Source of the DNA: Augochlora pura
Lineage: Eukaryota; Arthropoda; Insecta; Hymenoptera; Halictidae
DNA: 64,000 nt
Assembly: GCF_028453695.1 (NCBI RefSeq)
Contig: NC_135774.1
Coordinates: 2,914,001 to 2,978,000 of the forward strand
Direction: 5' to 3'
This document shows, one piece after another, positions 21,941 through 32,368 of this stretch. A program made the position numbers and the translations under genes. A model generated the notes under the pieces. The model ran no database searches and was not told the DNA's origin. It saw only the letters and a list, made by a program, of their open reading frames with translations. How positions within the stretch are numbered: the stretch's first letter is position 1; the number at the start of each line of letters is the position of its first letter.

Positions 21941-24900
21941 ATGCAAGTCTGCCCCGAGGATCCTGCGACATGCTGCATTCCCAGCAGCAAGTGCTACGAG
22001 ACCAGAAAGTCCTTGACGCTGCGCGAGCTCATCGACGCTCTCTACGAGGCCTTCAAAACCGACCATGTGAACATCGACGACGTGCTGGAGCTGATGGCAT
22101 CCTACAGGAGCAATCCTGCCGAGTGGAAGAAGTACGCCAAGTTCGATAGATACAGGTAAATCGGCTTGGTATTTATTGCGCTTAGAACAACCACCGCATC
22201 CCTGGGGGCAGAGAAGAACGATGGGTTTCACATCTCTCCGAGTGTTTCGTTTTACTAGCATCTAGAGTTTATAGGCCAAATAAGAAACCGTTAGCATCTG
22301 TGCAATATTGCCAGAGAGAGAGAGAGAGAGAGAGACATAAATCCAAAACGACACATTGACCTTGCTGACAACGCAGCCGGATGGACTTATTGATCGACTG
22401 CGCACTTACATCGATCGGCTTACAATTAGACATTCACAATTAGACATTTACAATTAGGCATATATAAGGTTACTGTGGGCTGATCAATTGCTATGGTTTT
22501 ACTTTCTTTTCGGACGTAATTCGCATGATATTTAACGAAGCGAATATCTTTTATACGACAGATGTAAAATTAATTAGAAACCAAACGAGAGGCACAGCAA
22601 TTGGTCACGATACGGTAACAGGCTTCACTGTCCTACAGTCGGAATCATTTAAAAAATATTTCAATAACTATTATAGATCACGCGGAGTTCAACACCCTTG
22701 CCAACTGCAGGATCGAATTTTAAACCACTACGATCCGAACGCTTAAGGTGACTTCAATGCAATTGTACCTATTCAAGGGTCAGGCTATCGTTGTGACGAA
22801 GAAAACGCGTCTTTAAGTCGAATTTTTATAAAATCACACATGAGAACGAGAATTCGCATACAGATACGCGGTCGAATCATTAGGATCGAAGCAAAATTCC
22901 TTCGCAACGAGAGGAGACCGTGGGTCATTACCAAAGTAATTACTCCGGAGAAAGTTCTCGGCGCGTGAACAAGAACGAAAATCGCAGAAAAAGGTCGCGA
23001 AACGTTTTCGCCAGGGGTTGAAAACAGTTCTGATCCATCGATTTCGGTTCTTCGAAACAGAACCGAAATATTCTCATAACCGTTATATCAGTTTCGGTTC
23101 ATCAGAACCGTTATTATATCGTTTCCAAGTATAACTGTTACTTTTCGGTTCTGTGTTTCGATTCTGGATTTCGATTACAATTTTATTTCGCGCGATAAAT
23201 ACGTTGCATTTATTTTGGAGATTAAAGATATGGATTCTATATTTAAAAGAAAGCTGCTACAAAAGCTGTTAGAAACTGCGTAGCTTCGGATTACGAAATC
23301 ATTTTGTTCTTTTCATGAAAGAGAATAGCGTAAGAAAAAGCGACCGAACGTTTCCTTGAATAATATTACCACATATTTTAGCGATAACCGAGATTTTACT
23401 GTATCCAGAAATAATGAATTCGTTCCAAGTTACTATACGTATCATACGAATACATTTATAAACAATTTAAAACTTGTGTATAAACGTTTGGAGATTGTAA
23501 AAGTAAAATGTGTATTCAAGTTCAAAAAATAAAGCCTTAAACTCGTCGCAGAATCAAAATTCATAGCAGCAGTGGATAATCGAAATCCGGAAACGAAAAG
23601 TAACAGATTGAACTTCTACATTAAATTTTCAACCAATAGTTGCGAATCGAAATTGTCGAGAGGCAAGTAGGTAGATCGACCTGTCGTGTCCACTGTATCT
23701 GGAGGAGTCGATGAACTAGGTGTTTGCCACAGTCTGTTTGTCATCGGTGGAATCGTACTTCTAAGAAAACATTCAATCAAACGGCAAACAAAAACGCGTC
23801 CAGCTACGCCAGAATTGTGAAACAAGATTAATGCTCGCGGAGTTCACGATAGGTTATCGTGGTCGTTACAGTTTCTCCAACCCCGTCTGGCGAGCTTCTC
23901 GTAAATTTTCGTACCGTTCCGGTGGCAGACACCGGAGGAATTTAGCAACATTGTTGAACCAAGAGGGAATGCAAACGACCTCGCGAGATACGCGAACTAA
24001 GAAACTGCTTAGCGCGAGTCGCGATCGCGAGTCGATTGACGGAATTGCGAGTATATCAACAGGCTTATCAAGCCGCGAATCCCGTTACAAAAAATAGGTA
24101 CGACACGCGTGCAACGTGTCAAACGATAACACCGGGGACTCCAGAATCAGTGTTGTGAATAATGAGCTAGTCGATAAGCTTCGCGTTACCCCATAGCTTA
24201 AGACAGTCGCTCTACAAACGTAATTGAACGATGACGAAGGGCACAGTATCATTGAGTGGAGCAGCTCGATTTTTCCATCGAATCTCGTGCCGGTTCTCTC
24301 TCGGCTCGATCTAGAAAGGAAATTCGTCTCTGTTACTACGAATATTATGACTGTAATATGAAATTATTGTGCGTAATTGGCAACGTGACCGAAGTCCACG
24401 GCGTCTCGCGGTAGTATCGGGAGTATGCTGTAGCTACCGGGATGATGAATTGTATTCGCAATTAGATTCTGTATAATTCCGAAAAAGGTTGCTTTTTAAG
24501 CACGGATAGGCTAGAAATAGTTCGAAGGATTTCGAGAAACGTGTGTCGGTGAGAAGTCTTTCGCTTTCTGCAACTATGCGAGGACTACATGTCGCTCATA
24601 AATTGAAGAATCAAAGTACACGATCAGAACGGCGTCATTGCAATCTGAGCCTAAGTATGCGGAACAGTTAAAAGTCTATGTGTATTGCACGTAAATCAGT
24701 GGTGTCCGTTCGGTGAACGGGCTGGTTATGCCAGGTCCACACTGGAGAGCAATTCGCCAGGTACCAGCGAACTGCTGAGCGAGCTATCTGCTTGCGAACA
24801 CCAGTGTGGACCCGGCATTACGCACACTTTCCACTCATGCCCGTCTCCCCTCACTTCTATTACACCCGAGCCAAAACATCGGTCGCCCCGACATGCGACA

Positions 24901-26206
24901 CTTGTGGGGTACGATCGAAAGCAACGATCCATCGAATTCGTTCCATACGATTAACGCAAGAATTTTCAAGTAATATCCTTATGATTATCCTTACTATCTC
25001 CTAGCCAGCCGTTGCATCAGAGAACAGTTAATCGTCGTTGCCTCACTTTAATATCCTCCTGCGCAATCTAAATTTACAAACATTTCCTCTTGCAACAGAA
25101 CTTTCTTGCGATTTTCTTCTGGTATTCGGAGAGTTTCTCCGTGCTCTTTATCGTCTAAGTTTTGTTTACCTTTCTGCGGAACCTAATTGATAGAAATCTT
25201 CTCCTTCCGTCGAATGTAAGGATCGGTTGATCCCCTCCTTGGATCGTTACGACTACACCATGGTATTCGAAGATAAGATCACCGAAGCTTATTCTATCTA
25301 AGAGTAATTAATTGTCCTTTCATTGCGCATACTAATCACACGGCCGCACGGAAGTCGCCATTACTCATTCCACTTAATCTAACGGCGGATGGTCTTAAGC
25401 TAAATGATGAATGAATCGTTGTACACAGGTACACAAGGAACTTGGTCGACGAGGGAAATGGAAAGTTCAATCTTATGGTGCTATGCTGGGGTGAAGGCCA
25501 TGGATCGGCTATACACGATCACGCGAATGCGCATTGTGTAATGAAGATCCTGCAGGGTGAACTGTGCGAGGTATCTAGTCTCTTAATTCGATAGATTACT
25601 AATGATCTTACAACTAGTTGACAACTTTAATCTGCGAGGAAGGCTCTTTAACCGAGTTTACGAAACCGTTAACAATTGATTGCGCGATTCGCGGAGGTTG
25701 CTTAATCTAATGTCGGTTTACAGACGCGATACGCATGGCCCAAGAAGAACGGGACCATAAGTAAGTCGACGGAGCCGGAAGAGCTCAAGGAATTGGACAG
25801 AACTAGCCTTGACCTCGACGAGATATGCTACATCAATGGTACAACGCTAAAATTATCTCTTAAAAAATGCTTTTTCCTTCGGTCAGTATTTTGTAGTAAA
25901 TTAATTATAATTTACAGACTCTATGGGTCTCCATCGCGTTGAGAATCCCAGCGCAGTGAATCCTGCGGTCTCCTTGCACCTGTACTCGCCGCCATTTTCT
26001 TCGTGTTCGGTGTTTAACAAGCAAACTGGACAAAAAACCGAGTGTAAAGTCACTTTCTGGTCCAAGTACGGAGAGAAGAGAAATCGGGTAAAATTTGTAG
26101 CTTACCTTGTTCGCATAAAATTATCCAAAATAGATTCTAAGTAGCTATAACGTCGTTGTTCGATTCGCAGGACATTCAAGATGCCAGGTGTCCGGAAGAC
26201 AATTAA
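21941..26206 (+). CDS. CDO1: Cysteine dioxygenase type 1
   Basis: Five exons (21941-22155, 25429-25570, 25724-25838, 25918-26087, 26171-26206) give 225 aa, against about 200 in mammals. The enzyme is a cytosolic, iron-dependent cupin that oxidises L-cysteine to cysteine sulfinate, the entry to taurine and sulfate production. The iron ligands are visible as His101 and His103 (GSAIHDHANAHC) and His163 (GLHRVEN). Cys108 and Tyr180 (SLHLYSPPF) are placed to form the known Cys-Tyr cofactor crosslink. The N-terminal helix TLRELIDALYEAF and the block EWKKYAKFDRYRYTRNLV are typical. I chose the ATG at 21941 because conservation begins just after it; the frame stays open further upstream, so a longer N-terminus is possible. 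The 3.27-kb first intron is far larger than the others and carries repeats. Confidence 0.95.
22313..22335. repeat. (AG)n microsatellite
   Basis: A run of about eleven AG units inside the first intron of cysteine dioxygenase. Confidence 0.9.
22467..22513. repeat. Dispersed repeat, copy B
   Basis: AGGTTACTGTGGGCTGATC, CAATTGCT and CTTTCTTTTCGG align with copy A at 20776-20822. The first 27 bp differ at about three positions. Confidence 0.5.
24725..24821. repeat. 97-bp nested inverted repeat (MITE-like)
   Basis: The left arm GTTATGCCAGGTCCACACTGG (24725-24745) pairs with the reverse complement of the right arm at 24801-24821 at 19 of 21 positions. A second short palindrome, TTCGC...GCGAA, lies inside around GGTACC. 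The whole can fold as a long hairpin. No clear target-site duplication is seen. Confidence 0.6.
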
Positions 26207-26863
26207 CGCAACGAGGAGACTGGTTACATTTGCATTATGTTCTTAAGTCTGTGACGAGGCGATTTCAATATTTCTAGACGGTTTTAATAGTACATAACTG
26301 TATAAAGTGTTATTAGTATTTAATCGTATTTGTAAGAACCTAATTATGCTGAGAGACAACTTTTCTGAGACGTCGATACAAGGCCCTGTTATCATACTGC
26401 GACTATGAAATGAAAAAGATTATCAAACAGAGGCGGATCGATCGCAGTTAAGTAATATGCTATCGCTACTTTTCGACCTGCCAATTATCGATATTGCTGG
26501 AATTAACGCAAGACGAATACACAATGTGATGAAAAATCGAGGTCGAAATTATTTTTATCTCCCAACACTCGAACAAAAATTAAGGGACTTACAAATGATG
26601 TGACTTATAAATTATATTTTCCCTCTCTATATTGAACTTTAGATATTAAAAGGTTTCTTATTATTATACTTGCCACTGAATTGTTAAATCAGTAGGTTAT
26701 TGTATGAATCTGTGTATACATTTGGCGCGCGAATTCTTCATCTTTGATGAAGAATTTCGTCTGCTACGTTCTGTTGGATGATACATTATTTTATTATAAA
26801 ATTACAAGGTGTAGATATTTTGTGATAATATGTATTTATAAAAAAACTTCAATACACCAAATT
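26207..26863. other. Intergenic
   Basis: This contains the 3' untranslated region of cysteine dioxygenase and the AT-rich leader of the next gene. Nothing else is evident. Confidence 0.5.
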
Positions 26864-27366
26864 ATGGCGAGTTTATCACATGTGCAGCGAGTTAGACTGT
26901 TGTACAAAACGATTTTGAGGTTACACCGTGGTTTACCTGAGGAAATTCAAACTTTAGGAACCAGTTATCTTAAAGATGAGTTCAAGAGACATAAAACCTG
27001 CAACGAAGCTGAAGCTGCTATTTTTCTACATGAATGGACAGTAAGTAGGACTAATTATTTCACATACATTCGTGGAGAGAAGATAGGTTAGGTTTCATTA
27101 ATTTTTTTTCTCTCCATTCAGTAGAAATATTTATCTTTTTTAAATTGGATTGGGATTAATCTAATAGATATAATTTTTATTCACTATAGGAGTATGCTCT
27201 CATGCTTGCTAATCAGCTTGGACTAAGGGGACCACATACAGCCAAACCGTTAGGTCAAGATTTGAATGAAAAGGATCTTGAAAAATTTAGGGATGAACAA
27301 ATGTATCAACTCTATGAATTAATGGTTACAGCAACTGGTAAAGACAGCAAAGATAAAAAGGACTAA
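26864..27366 (+). CDS. SDHAF3: Succinate dehydrogenase assembly factor 3 (ACN9/LYRM10), mitochondrial
   Basis: Two exons, 26864-27040 and 27190-27366, encode 117 aa, close to the ~125 aa of other members. It is a LYR-family mitochondrial matrix chaperone that helps mature the iron-sulfur subunit of complex II and protects it from oxidants. Visible family marks are the N-terminal RVRLLYKTILRLHRGLP helix, the block LGTSYLKDEFKRHK, FLHEWTEYA across the intron, and the C-terminal FRDEQMYQLYELM. A 40-codon in-frame extension upstream (from 26744) is AT-rich and not conserved, so I start at 26864, where MASLSHVQRVRLLYK begins. Confidence is high. Confidence 0.95.
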
Positions 27367-28240
27367 TACTATAGTGATATTTAATTGTGCTGCTCTGTAC
27401 AGTTCCTAAATTGTTATACGCTATACTCTATTGTAATGTACAGTGATGTGAAAGAGTGATTCGCGCTGTTTAAAATCATATCAAATGATTTGAACTTATT
27501 GCAGATAGACAGTGAATAACAAATAATTACAAAAAGGAGCACAAATAAGAAAGTTGAGAATTTATCACTTTGTGTCTATACATCTAACCAACAATAATTT
27601 TTGCAAATATTTTATACTTAGTAACTGGTAAAGTAGTCAGTTTGAAATATACAAAAAATTGGGATCATTTGATTATATTTTAAAGAAATTATTGTATTTT
27701 AAGCGATTCGTTTTTTCACATCATTTATATTGTGAATATGTGTTGTACTCACATTGTAGATTATGAATGTGCTGCATTCACATGTAGATTATGAATGTGC
27801 AACATTCACATTATAAGTTGTGAATGTAGTAATCTTTATTCTCATGTACATAGGTATTATTTGCATATTTTATCAATAAGCATGGCATAGCATTGTAATA
27901 TATTACAAATTGTACTTACTTATCAATGAATCATACATACTTAATTCATCTGAAAATATAGCATTGTACAATAAATATTACTGTGAAAACATCATCTGTA
28001 AAGTCCGACGAAGCGCTGCTAAATTGTCTAGTAGAAGTTTTTAAATTAAAGATATAGCCTCGAAAAGTTGCAATACATCGATAGTCGTTCTTTATCTTAC
28101 TGCGACGTTCGAGAAATTTAATGTTGTAACGTAATCGATATTATTATTTCGGCTACATAACCTTAACCGTTATTTTTTTAATTTTTATTGCATAAATTAT
28201 TAATACCGCGTGATCGTGTGCGCCTTTAGAAATAAACAAA
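27367..28240. other. AT-rich intergenic with 28-bp repeats
   Basis: No gene is seen. It contains the 3' end of SDHAF3, a short tandem repeat at 27727-27830 and a possible AATAAA near 27970. Confidence 0.5.
27727..27830. repeat. 28-bp tandem repeat
   Basis: TGTAGATTATGAATGTGC occurs at 27755 and again at 27783, a 28-bp period. Degenerate copies flank both sides. Each unit contains GAATGTG and its complement CATTCACA, so it can form small hairpins. Confidence 0.75.
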
Positions 28241-29766
28241 ATGAAAGGATTAAAAGAAGCTGCAAGTTTAATCCTAACAGCGCGTCATATGAGAAGATGC
28301 GTTCGTCCTCGGCCTCGAGTAAACGTATGTAACAAAGTACAAATTGATTTTTCTTAATTATATACGGTGAAATCTGTAAAATTCAGGTCAGTTTCCTGCG
28401 ATCTGTGAAAACATTTTAAATGAAATGAATACTTTGATCGAATGAAATATTCATATATTTACAGTCGACACGTCATAACTTCTGGCTTCAGATAAGACAA
28501 CGCGGGAAACTCGAATCGTCTTACGAACATCTGATGTAATAATTTGTAGTTCCAGTATAATTATGATCTGCTGTGCCTTAAACGCCAACGGACCTCCAAA
28601 TTCATGCCGAATACATATGTCTTCCCTGGAGGGACGATCGATCCATCGGATGCTGATCTCAAGTGGCAACATCTTTATTCCATGTTCGGCTTCGATAAGA
28701 ACAGCTTCGCCACTTTGATACCAAATGTTAAAACACGCCCAGTTATTTTTAATCAACGACCAAATGAATTGCCAAGGGAAATCTCGCTTCGTATCAGTGC
28801 TATTCGGGAGACCTTCGAAGAATGCGGCATCCTTCTCTGCAGGAAGTCGAACGACAGCGGCACCTACTCCGATTGGGCGCAGAATCTCGAGAGTAATTCG
28901 ATTATCGAAATGACGCAAAAATTCAATTTTAAACTGACACGACACTAAGGTCAATCATTTCTTTTGTTCAGTACCCGAGGACGAGGTGCTGGCCTGGCAA
29001 AAGAGAGTGCACAACGACGCGACGGAATTCTACTCCTTGTGTAAAAATTTCGATTGCTATCCTGATTTATGGTCGCTTTACGAATGGAGTAATTGGTTGA
29101 CGCCTACTTGTTTTCGCGGTAATCGGTTTGACACCGTTTTCTACATGGCCTGCATGCAGGAGTCGCCGGAAACGATCTGCGAAGCATCGGAAATTGAAGA
29201 ATCGAAAGTAAGGAGTACTTAATTGTACGATATCCAAATTATTTGTTATTAATTCTTATTGAATACAGTGGGATCTACCAGCGAATTTCATATTCTCCGC
29301 TGTCAGTGTCACTCTGGCACCACCGCAACAGTATGAAATAGCTAGAATCGCCAAATTTGAAGGTATTGATAATTTATTGGATTTCGCTATCGATCGGACC
29401 AAAAGAGGTGTGCTACAAAATCTGCCAGTAAGTAATTGACTTATTCGTTCTTTATCGAATGGATTAAAACAACTTTAATTGAATTTATACAATCAGGTGA
29501 AGATTCTCATGCGAAATGGAAGCGTGTATGTTCTGCCAGGGGATTCGATGTATCCGAAAAAGGCGAATTTATTTGAAGAACAAATTATCGACAGGGCAAA
29601 CATTACAATCGAGGAGTTTCAAGAAATATCGCCTATAAAGAACAGAATAGAGTTTTATAATTGCGAGATAAGGAAATTATTCGTTCAAAATTTTGACAAT
29701 AAAGATGGTCATTTAGCGCCGATGCAATTGGAGGACGTCCGAGTAATACAAAACTACCAGAAATAG
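28241..29766 (+). CDS. NUDT19: NUDT19-type Nudix hydrolase (RP2p-like)
   Basis: Five exons (28241-28324, 28556-28892, 28972-29207, 29269-29427, 29497-29766) give 361 aa, near the ~375 aa of mammalian NUDT19. Family members hydrolyse CoA and CoA esters in peroxisomes or mitochondria. The start MKGLKEAASLILTAR is typical. The Nudix box is split by an insertion, as is usual for this subfamily: FMPNTYVFPGG (residues 44-54) and then AIRETFEECGILL (110-122), the latter carrying the metal-binding glutamates. WSNWLTPTCFRGNRFDTVFY is another family block. The protein ends NYQK, without a C-terminal peroxisomal SKL-type signal, so mitochondrial or cytosolic location is possible. AATAAA at 29839 marks the 3' end. 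Confidence 0.92.
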
Positions 29767-29847
29767 TATTTGCATTGTTCCGTCCTAGTCTGTCCACTTG
29801 TGCTGTATAAAATTAACAATGAACTGACAATAACTTGTAATAAAGGT

Positions 29848-29984
29848 TCATACGTAATTGTATTTCGCATCCTTTTCCCTTTGCTGCGCAGCTGTTCTTC
29901 TGCGCTTGTCTCCGTCGAACGATTTTAAATATTCGCGGGAAAAAAGCGCGCCGAACAGAAGGAAAGTTATTACAACTGTAATGG
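29848..29984 (-). CDS. Possible last exon of a small one-pass membrane protein
   Basis: Reading the minus strand from an acceptor (GCAG at 29985-29988) gives 44 residues and a stop: a hydrophobic stretch ITVVITFLLFGALF, then a basic region SREYLKSFDGDKRRR and QQREKDAKYNYV. The shape resembles small mitochondrial or ER single-pass proteins, but I cannot name it. I could not find a matching upstream exon with a start and a phase-1 donor between here and 30240. It may be chance. It would overlap the 3' end of the Nudix gene in antisense. Confidence 0.25.
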
Positions 29985-30236
29985 CTGCTTAAGACACGTA
30001 TGTAAGTCGAGTGCCTTACATATACAAGTATATCGAGTGCTTGAATTTTTAAGAAGTATAAAGAATAATCGTTTTTAATGAATGTCATAGAAGGTACGTC
30101 TACATTTTTCCTCCTGTATTGTCAATTAAATCTTTTATTATATCATTAGTTTTCTTTGATAATAACTCCGAAGAATCGACATGTCAAAAGAATGTAACAA
30201 GGTAAGGTCTTTTAATACTTATTCATCGTTCAGAAA

Positions 30237-32265
30237 ATGGAATACACTAAGCGACGAAGATATACAGTTAACACTGGGCCAAATGAACTTCAAGATATTT
30301 ACCAACATGATCTACAAATGTATGATTTTCCTCCAAGCGGTGAAATTCCGTTCGTGGAGTTTCAACAGTTGGGTATGGAGAGATTAAAATGTAAGTTTTT
30401 CGGTAATTAGAAATTAAGATCTGAAATTAGTTAGTTAATATCGAGGAGACTTAGTCAAAGGTAGAATATGCAATTTCCAGTATTGCAACATGTGGAAAGT
30501 ATTGGTGCACGAACAGACCTGAAGCAAGCGGAAGAACGCAAGAATAATCTGTGTACATCTTTAGGAAAAGATGGTCTCAAATATTTTGTACACCTTCTTA
30601 ATGCATCTGGGTGCAAGACACCATCAGAAACAGATTTGCAATGTAGAAGGAAGGATCACTTGTCCCACTTTATAACGAGATTATCATATTGCCACGATCC
30701 TGATCGTCAGATGTGGTTCATTAATCAAGAAGTAGAGTTATTTAAACTGAGATTTAGTTCATTAGACAGTGAAGGAATAGAGAAGCTCCTTAGCATGCAT
30801 AATATCGAATGCCAGCAAGTAAGGGATGAAAGAAAATACCATAATTGAATGCCTAACTATATTATTGTTCATTGTACAGATTACTAGAGAGGAAAAAGAA
30901 GCAATTAGGGAAGAACTTAGTTCATCCACTGCAAAAATTTCTAATGTTGATACATCAGAGTTTTACAAAGTACCTTTCCAGAAGGTGACTGACCTAGTCA
31001 GGTCACGCAGAGTGTACCTGGCAAATGGAATGGCGTACATTCCCCAGGCAGGTTTAGTGTCTCTGTTTGTTTCTTATTTTAGGAGCATCTTATTGAAAGG
31101 CATGGAGGTAAGTAGGCTATTAATTACGTTATCTGGCCAGCAGTAACTCTGTTAACAAAATTGAATGTATTTGTACCATTCAGTATGCCAAGATTTATAT
31201 CTCAAATATGTCTGATGATGAAAGATTGATGTCTTTCCTCAAATCCTTGCCTAGTTCTTTCTCTGGTATGACCCGCGTAATCTGGAAGACGACTGCTACA
31301 CCTGTAGATAAGCTGGATGAGGTAATTGACCTATTCCACAAGGTTGCGCTCTCCGTGTAACGAAATATCATTTTTAGTTGTCGAAATCGTCTTACCCTCT
31401 ATGCATGAGGTCACTTCATGAAACTCTTAGGACCCAGCATCATCTCCGAAATAGCGGGCGTATTCAGTATGGGCTATTTCTTAAGGGTATCGGGGTGACA
31501 ATGGAAGATGCGTTGCGGTTTTGGAAAATGGAATTCACGAAAAAGATCGACCCGGATAAGTTCGACAAACAATACGCCTACACCATAAGACACACGTTCG
31601 GCAAAGAGGGTAAACAAACTAATTACACGCCCATGGGCTGCACAAAAATTATTACGACCTCGGTGGGGCCAGGGGAGAGTCATGGTTGTCCATACAGACA
31701 CATGGATACGGATTCATTGAAGCAGAAATTGTCCGGTGTCGGCATACCAATGATAAGCGTCAATGAAATCGCAGAACTGGCCAGAAACGGTCATTACCTT
31801 ATTGCTTGCACCAAGTATTTTGAAATTTTACACAATCGCTTGCCGGACAAGCCTATAAATCATCCTAATGGGTACTTTATAGAAAGTCGAAGTATATTAG
31901 CTAAAGAAGAAGTCACAGGTAAATGGTCCTAATTATCAAGGATGAACCCCGATAGTTTCAATTAATATATTTTTTCTACAGAACCTAATTCCCAAGAGAA
32001 ATTTTCGCAAAACGGAAGATTCAGCGAGAGAATGAGTAACACTCCGAGCAGAAGAGATAGGAATATTGGCACGCCCTCTGCAATGATGGATAAATCGTAT
32101 AGCACACCGTCACGAGCCATGGATAAAACAATTACACCGATAAGGAAAGTGGAAAGAATGAGCACGACTCCATCAAGGATGCCCAAAGCTACCCCGAAGA
32201 GACTGGACGCATTCCCTCTCGAAAATGATGAAATTATCGCTCAGCTGATGAGTGAGGACATGTGA
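30237..32265 (+). CDS. PRIM2: DNA primase large subunit
   Basis: Six exons (30237-30390, 30481-30818, 30880-31107, 31184-31321, 31378-31918, 31982-32265) give 560 aa. The protein partners the catalytic primase subunit and DNA polymerase alpha, and binds the RNA-DNA initiation site. Landmarks are DIYQHDLQMYDFPP, RRKDHLSHFITRLSYC, RIQYGLFLKGIGV and DKFDKQYAYTIRHTFGKEGK. The four cysteines that hold the 4Fe-4S cluster in this family are present: Cys295 (PLCM), Cys374 (GCTK), Cys390 (GCPYRH) and Cys430 (ACTKYF). I start at 30237 (MEYTKRRR) because it resembles the family N-terminus; an upstream ATG at 30181 is out of frame. The tail after ~480 has five Thr-Pro motifs (TPSR, TPSA, TPSR, TPSR, TPKR), possible CDK sites. 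AATAAA lies at 32304. Confidence 0.96.
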
Positions 32266-32368
32266 ACGCGAATGAAAATACTCTAGGAATGCCTTTATTG
32301 TAAAATAAATATTTTTATAATTCCATACTTTCCAATCCCAGAAGCATAATTTTGTCAATTATCTTCTG
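32266..32368. promoter_or_regulatory. Shared 3' region of convergent genes with opposed poly(A) signals
   Basis: AATAAA for the plus-strand primase gene lies at 32304-32309. TTTATT, which reads AATAAA on the minus strand for threonine dehydrogenase, lies at 32294-32299. The signals are only 4 bp apart, so the two transcripts should overlap by roughly 50 nt. Confidence 0.65.

Larger units (their letters stand above)
22156..25428 (+). other. Large first intron of cysteine dioxygenase
   Basis: This 3,273-bp GT-AG intron has no coding exon I can support. It contains dispersed-repeat copy B (22467-22513), an (AG)n run (22313-22335), a cluster of short inverted words built on CGGTTCTG/CAGAACCG near 23028-23160, and a nested inverted repeat at 24725-24821. 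Confidence 0.7.

Noticed and set aside
28465..28555. Earlier acceptor for NUDT19 exon 2
   Set aside because: An acceptor at 28464 leads to a stop at TAA within 25 codons. The acceptor at 28555 restores the conserved YDLLCLKR block.
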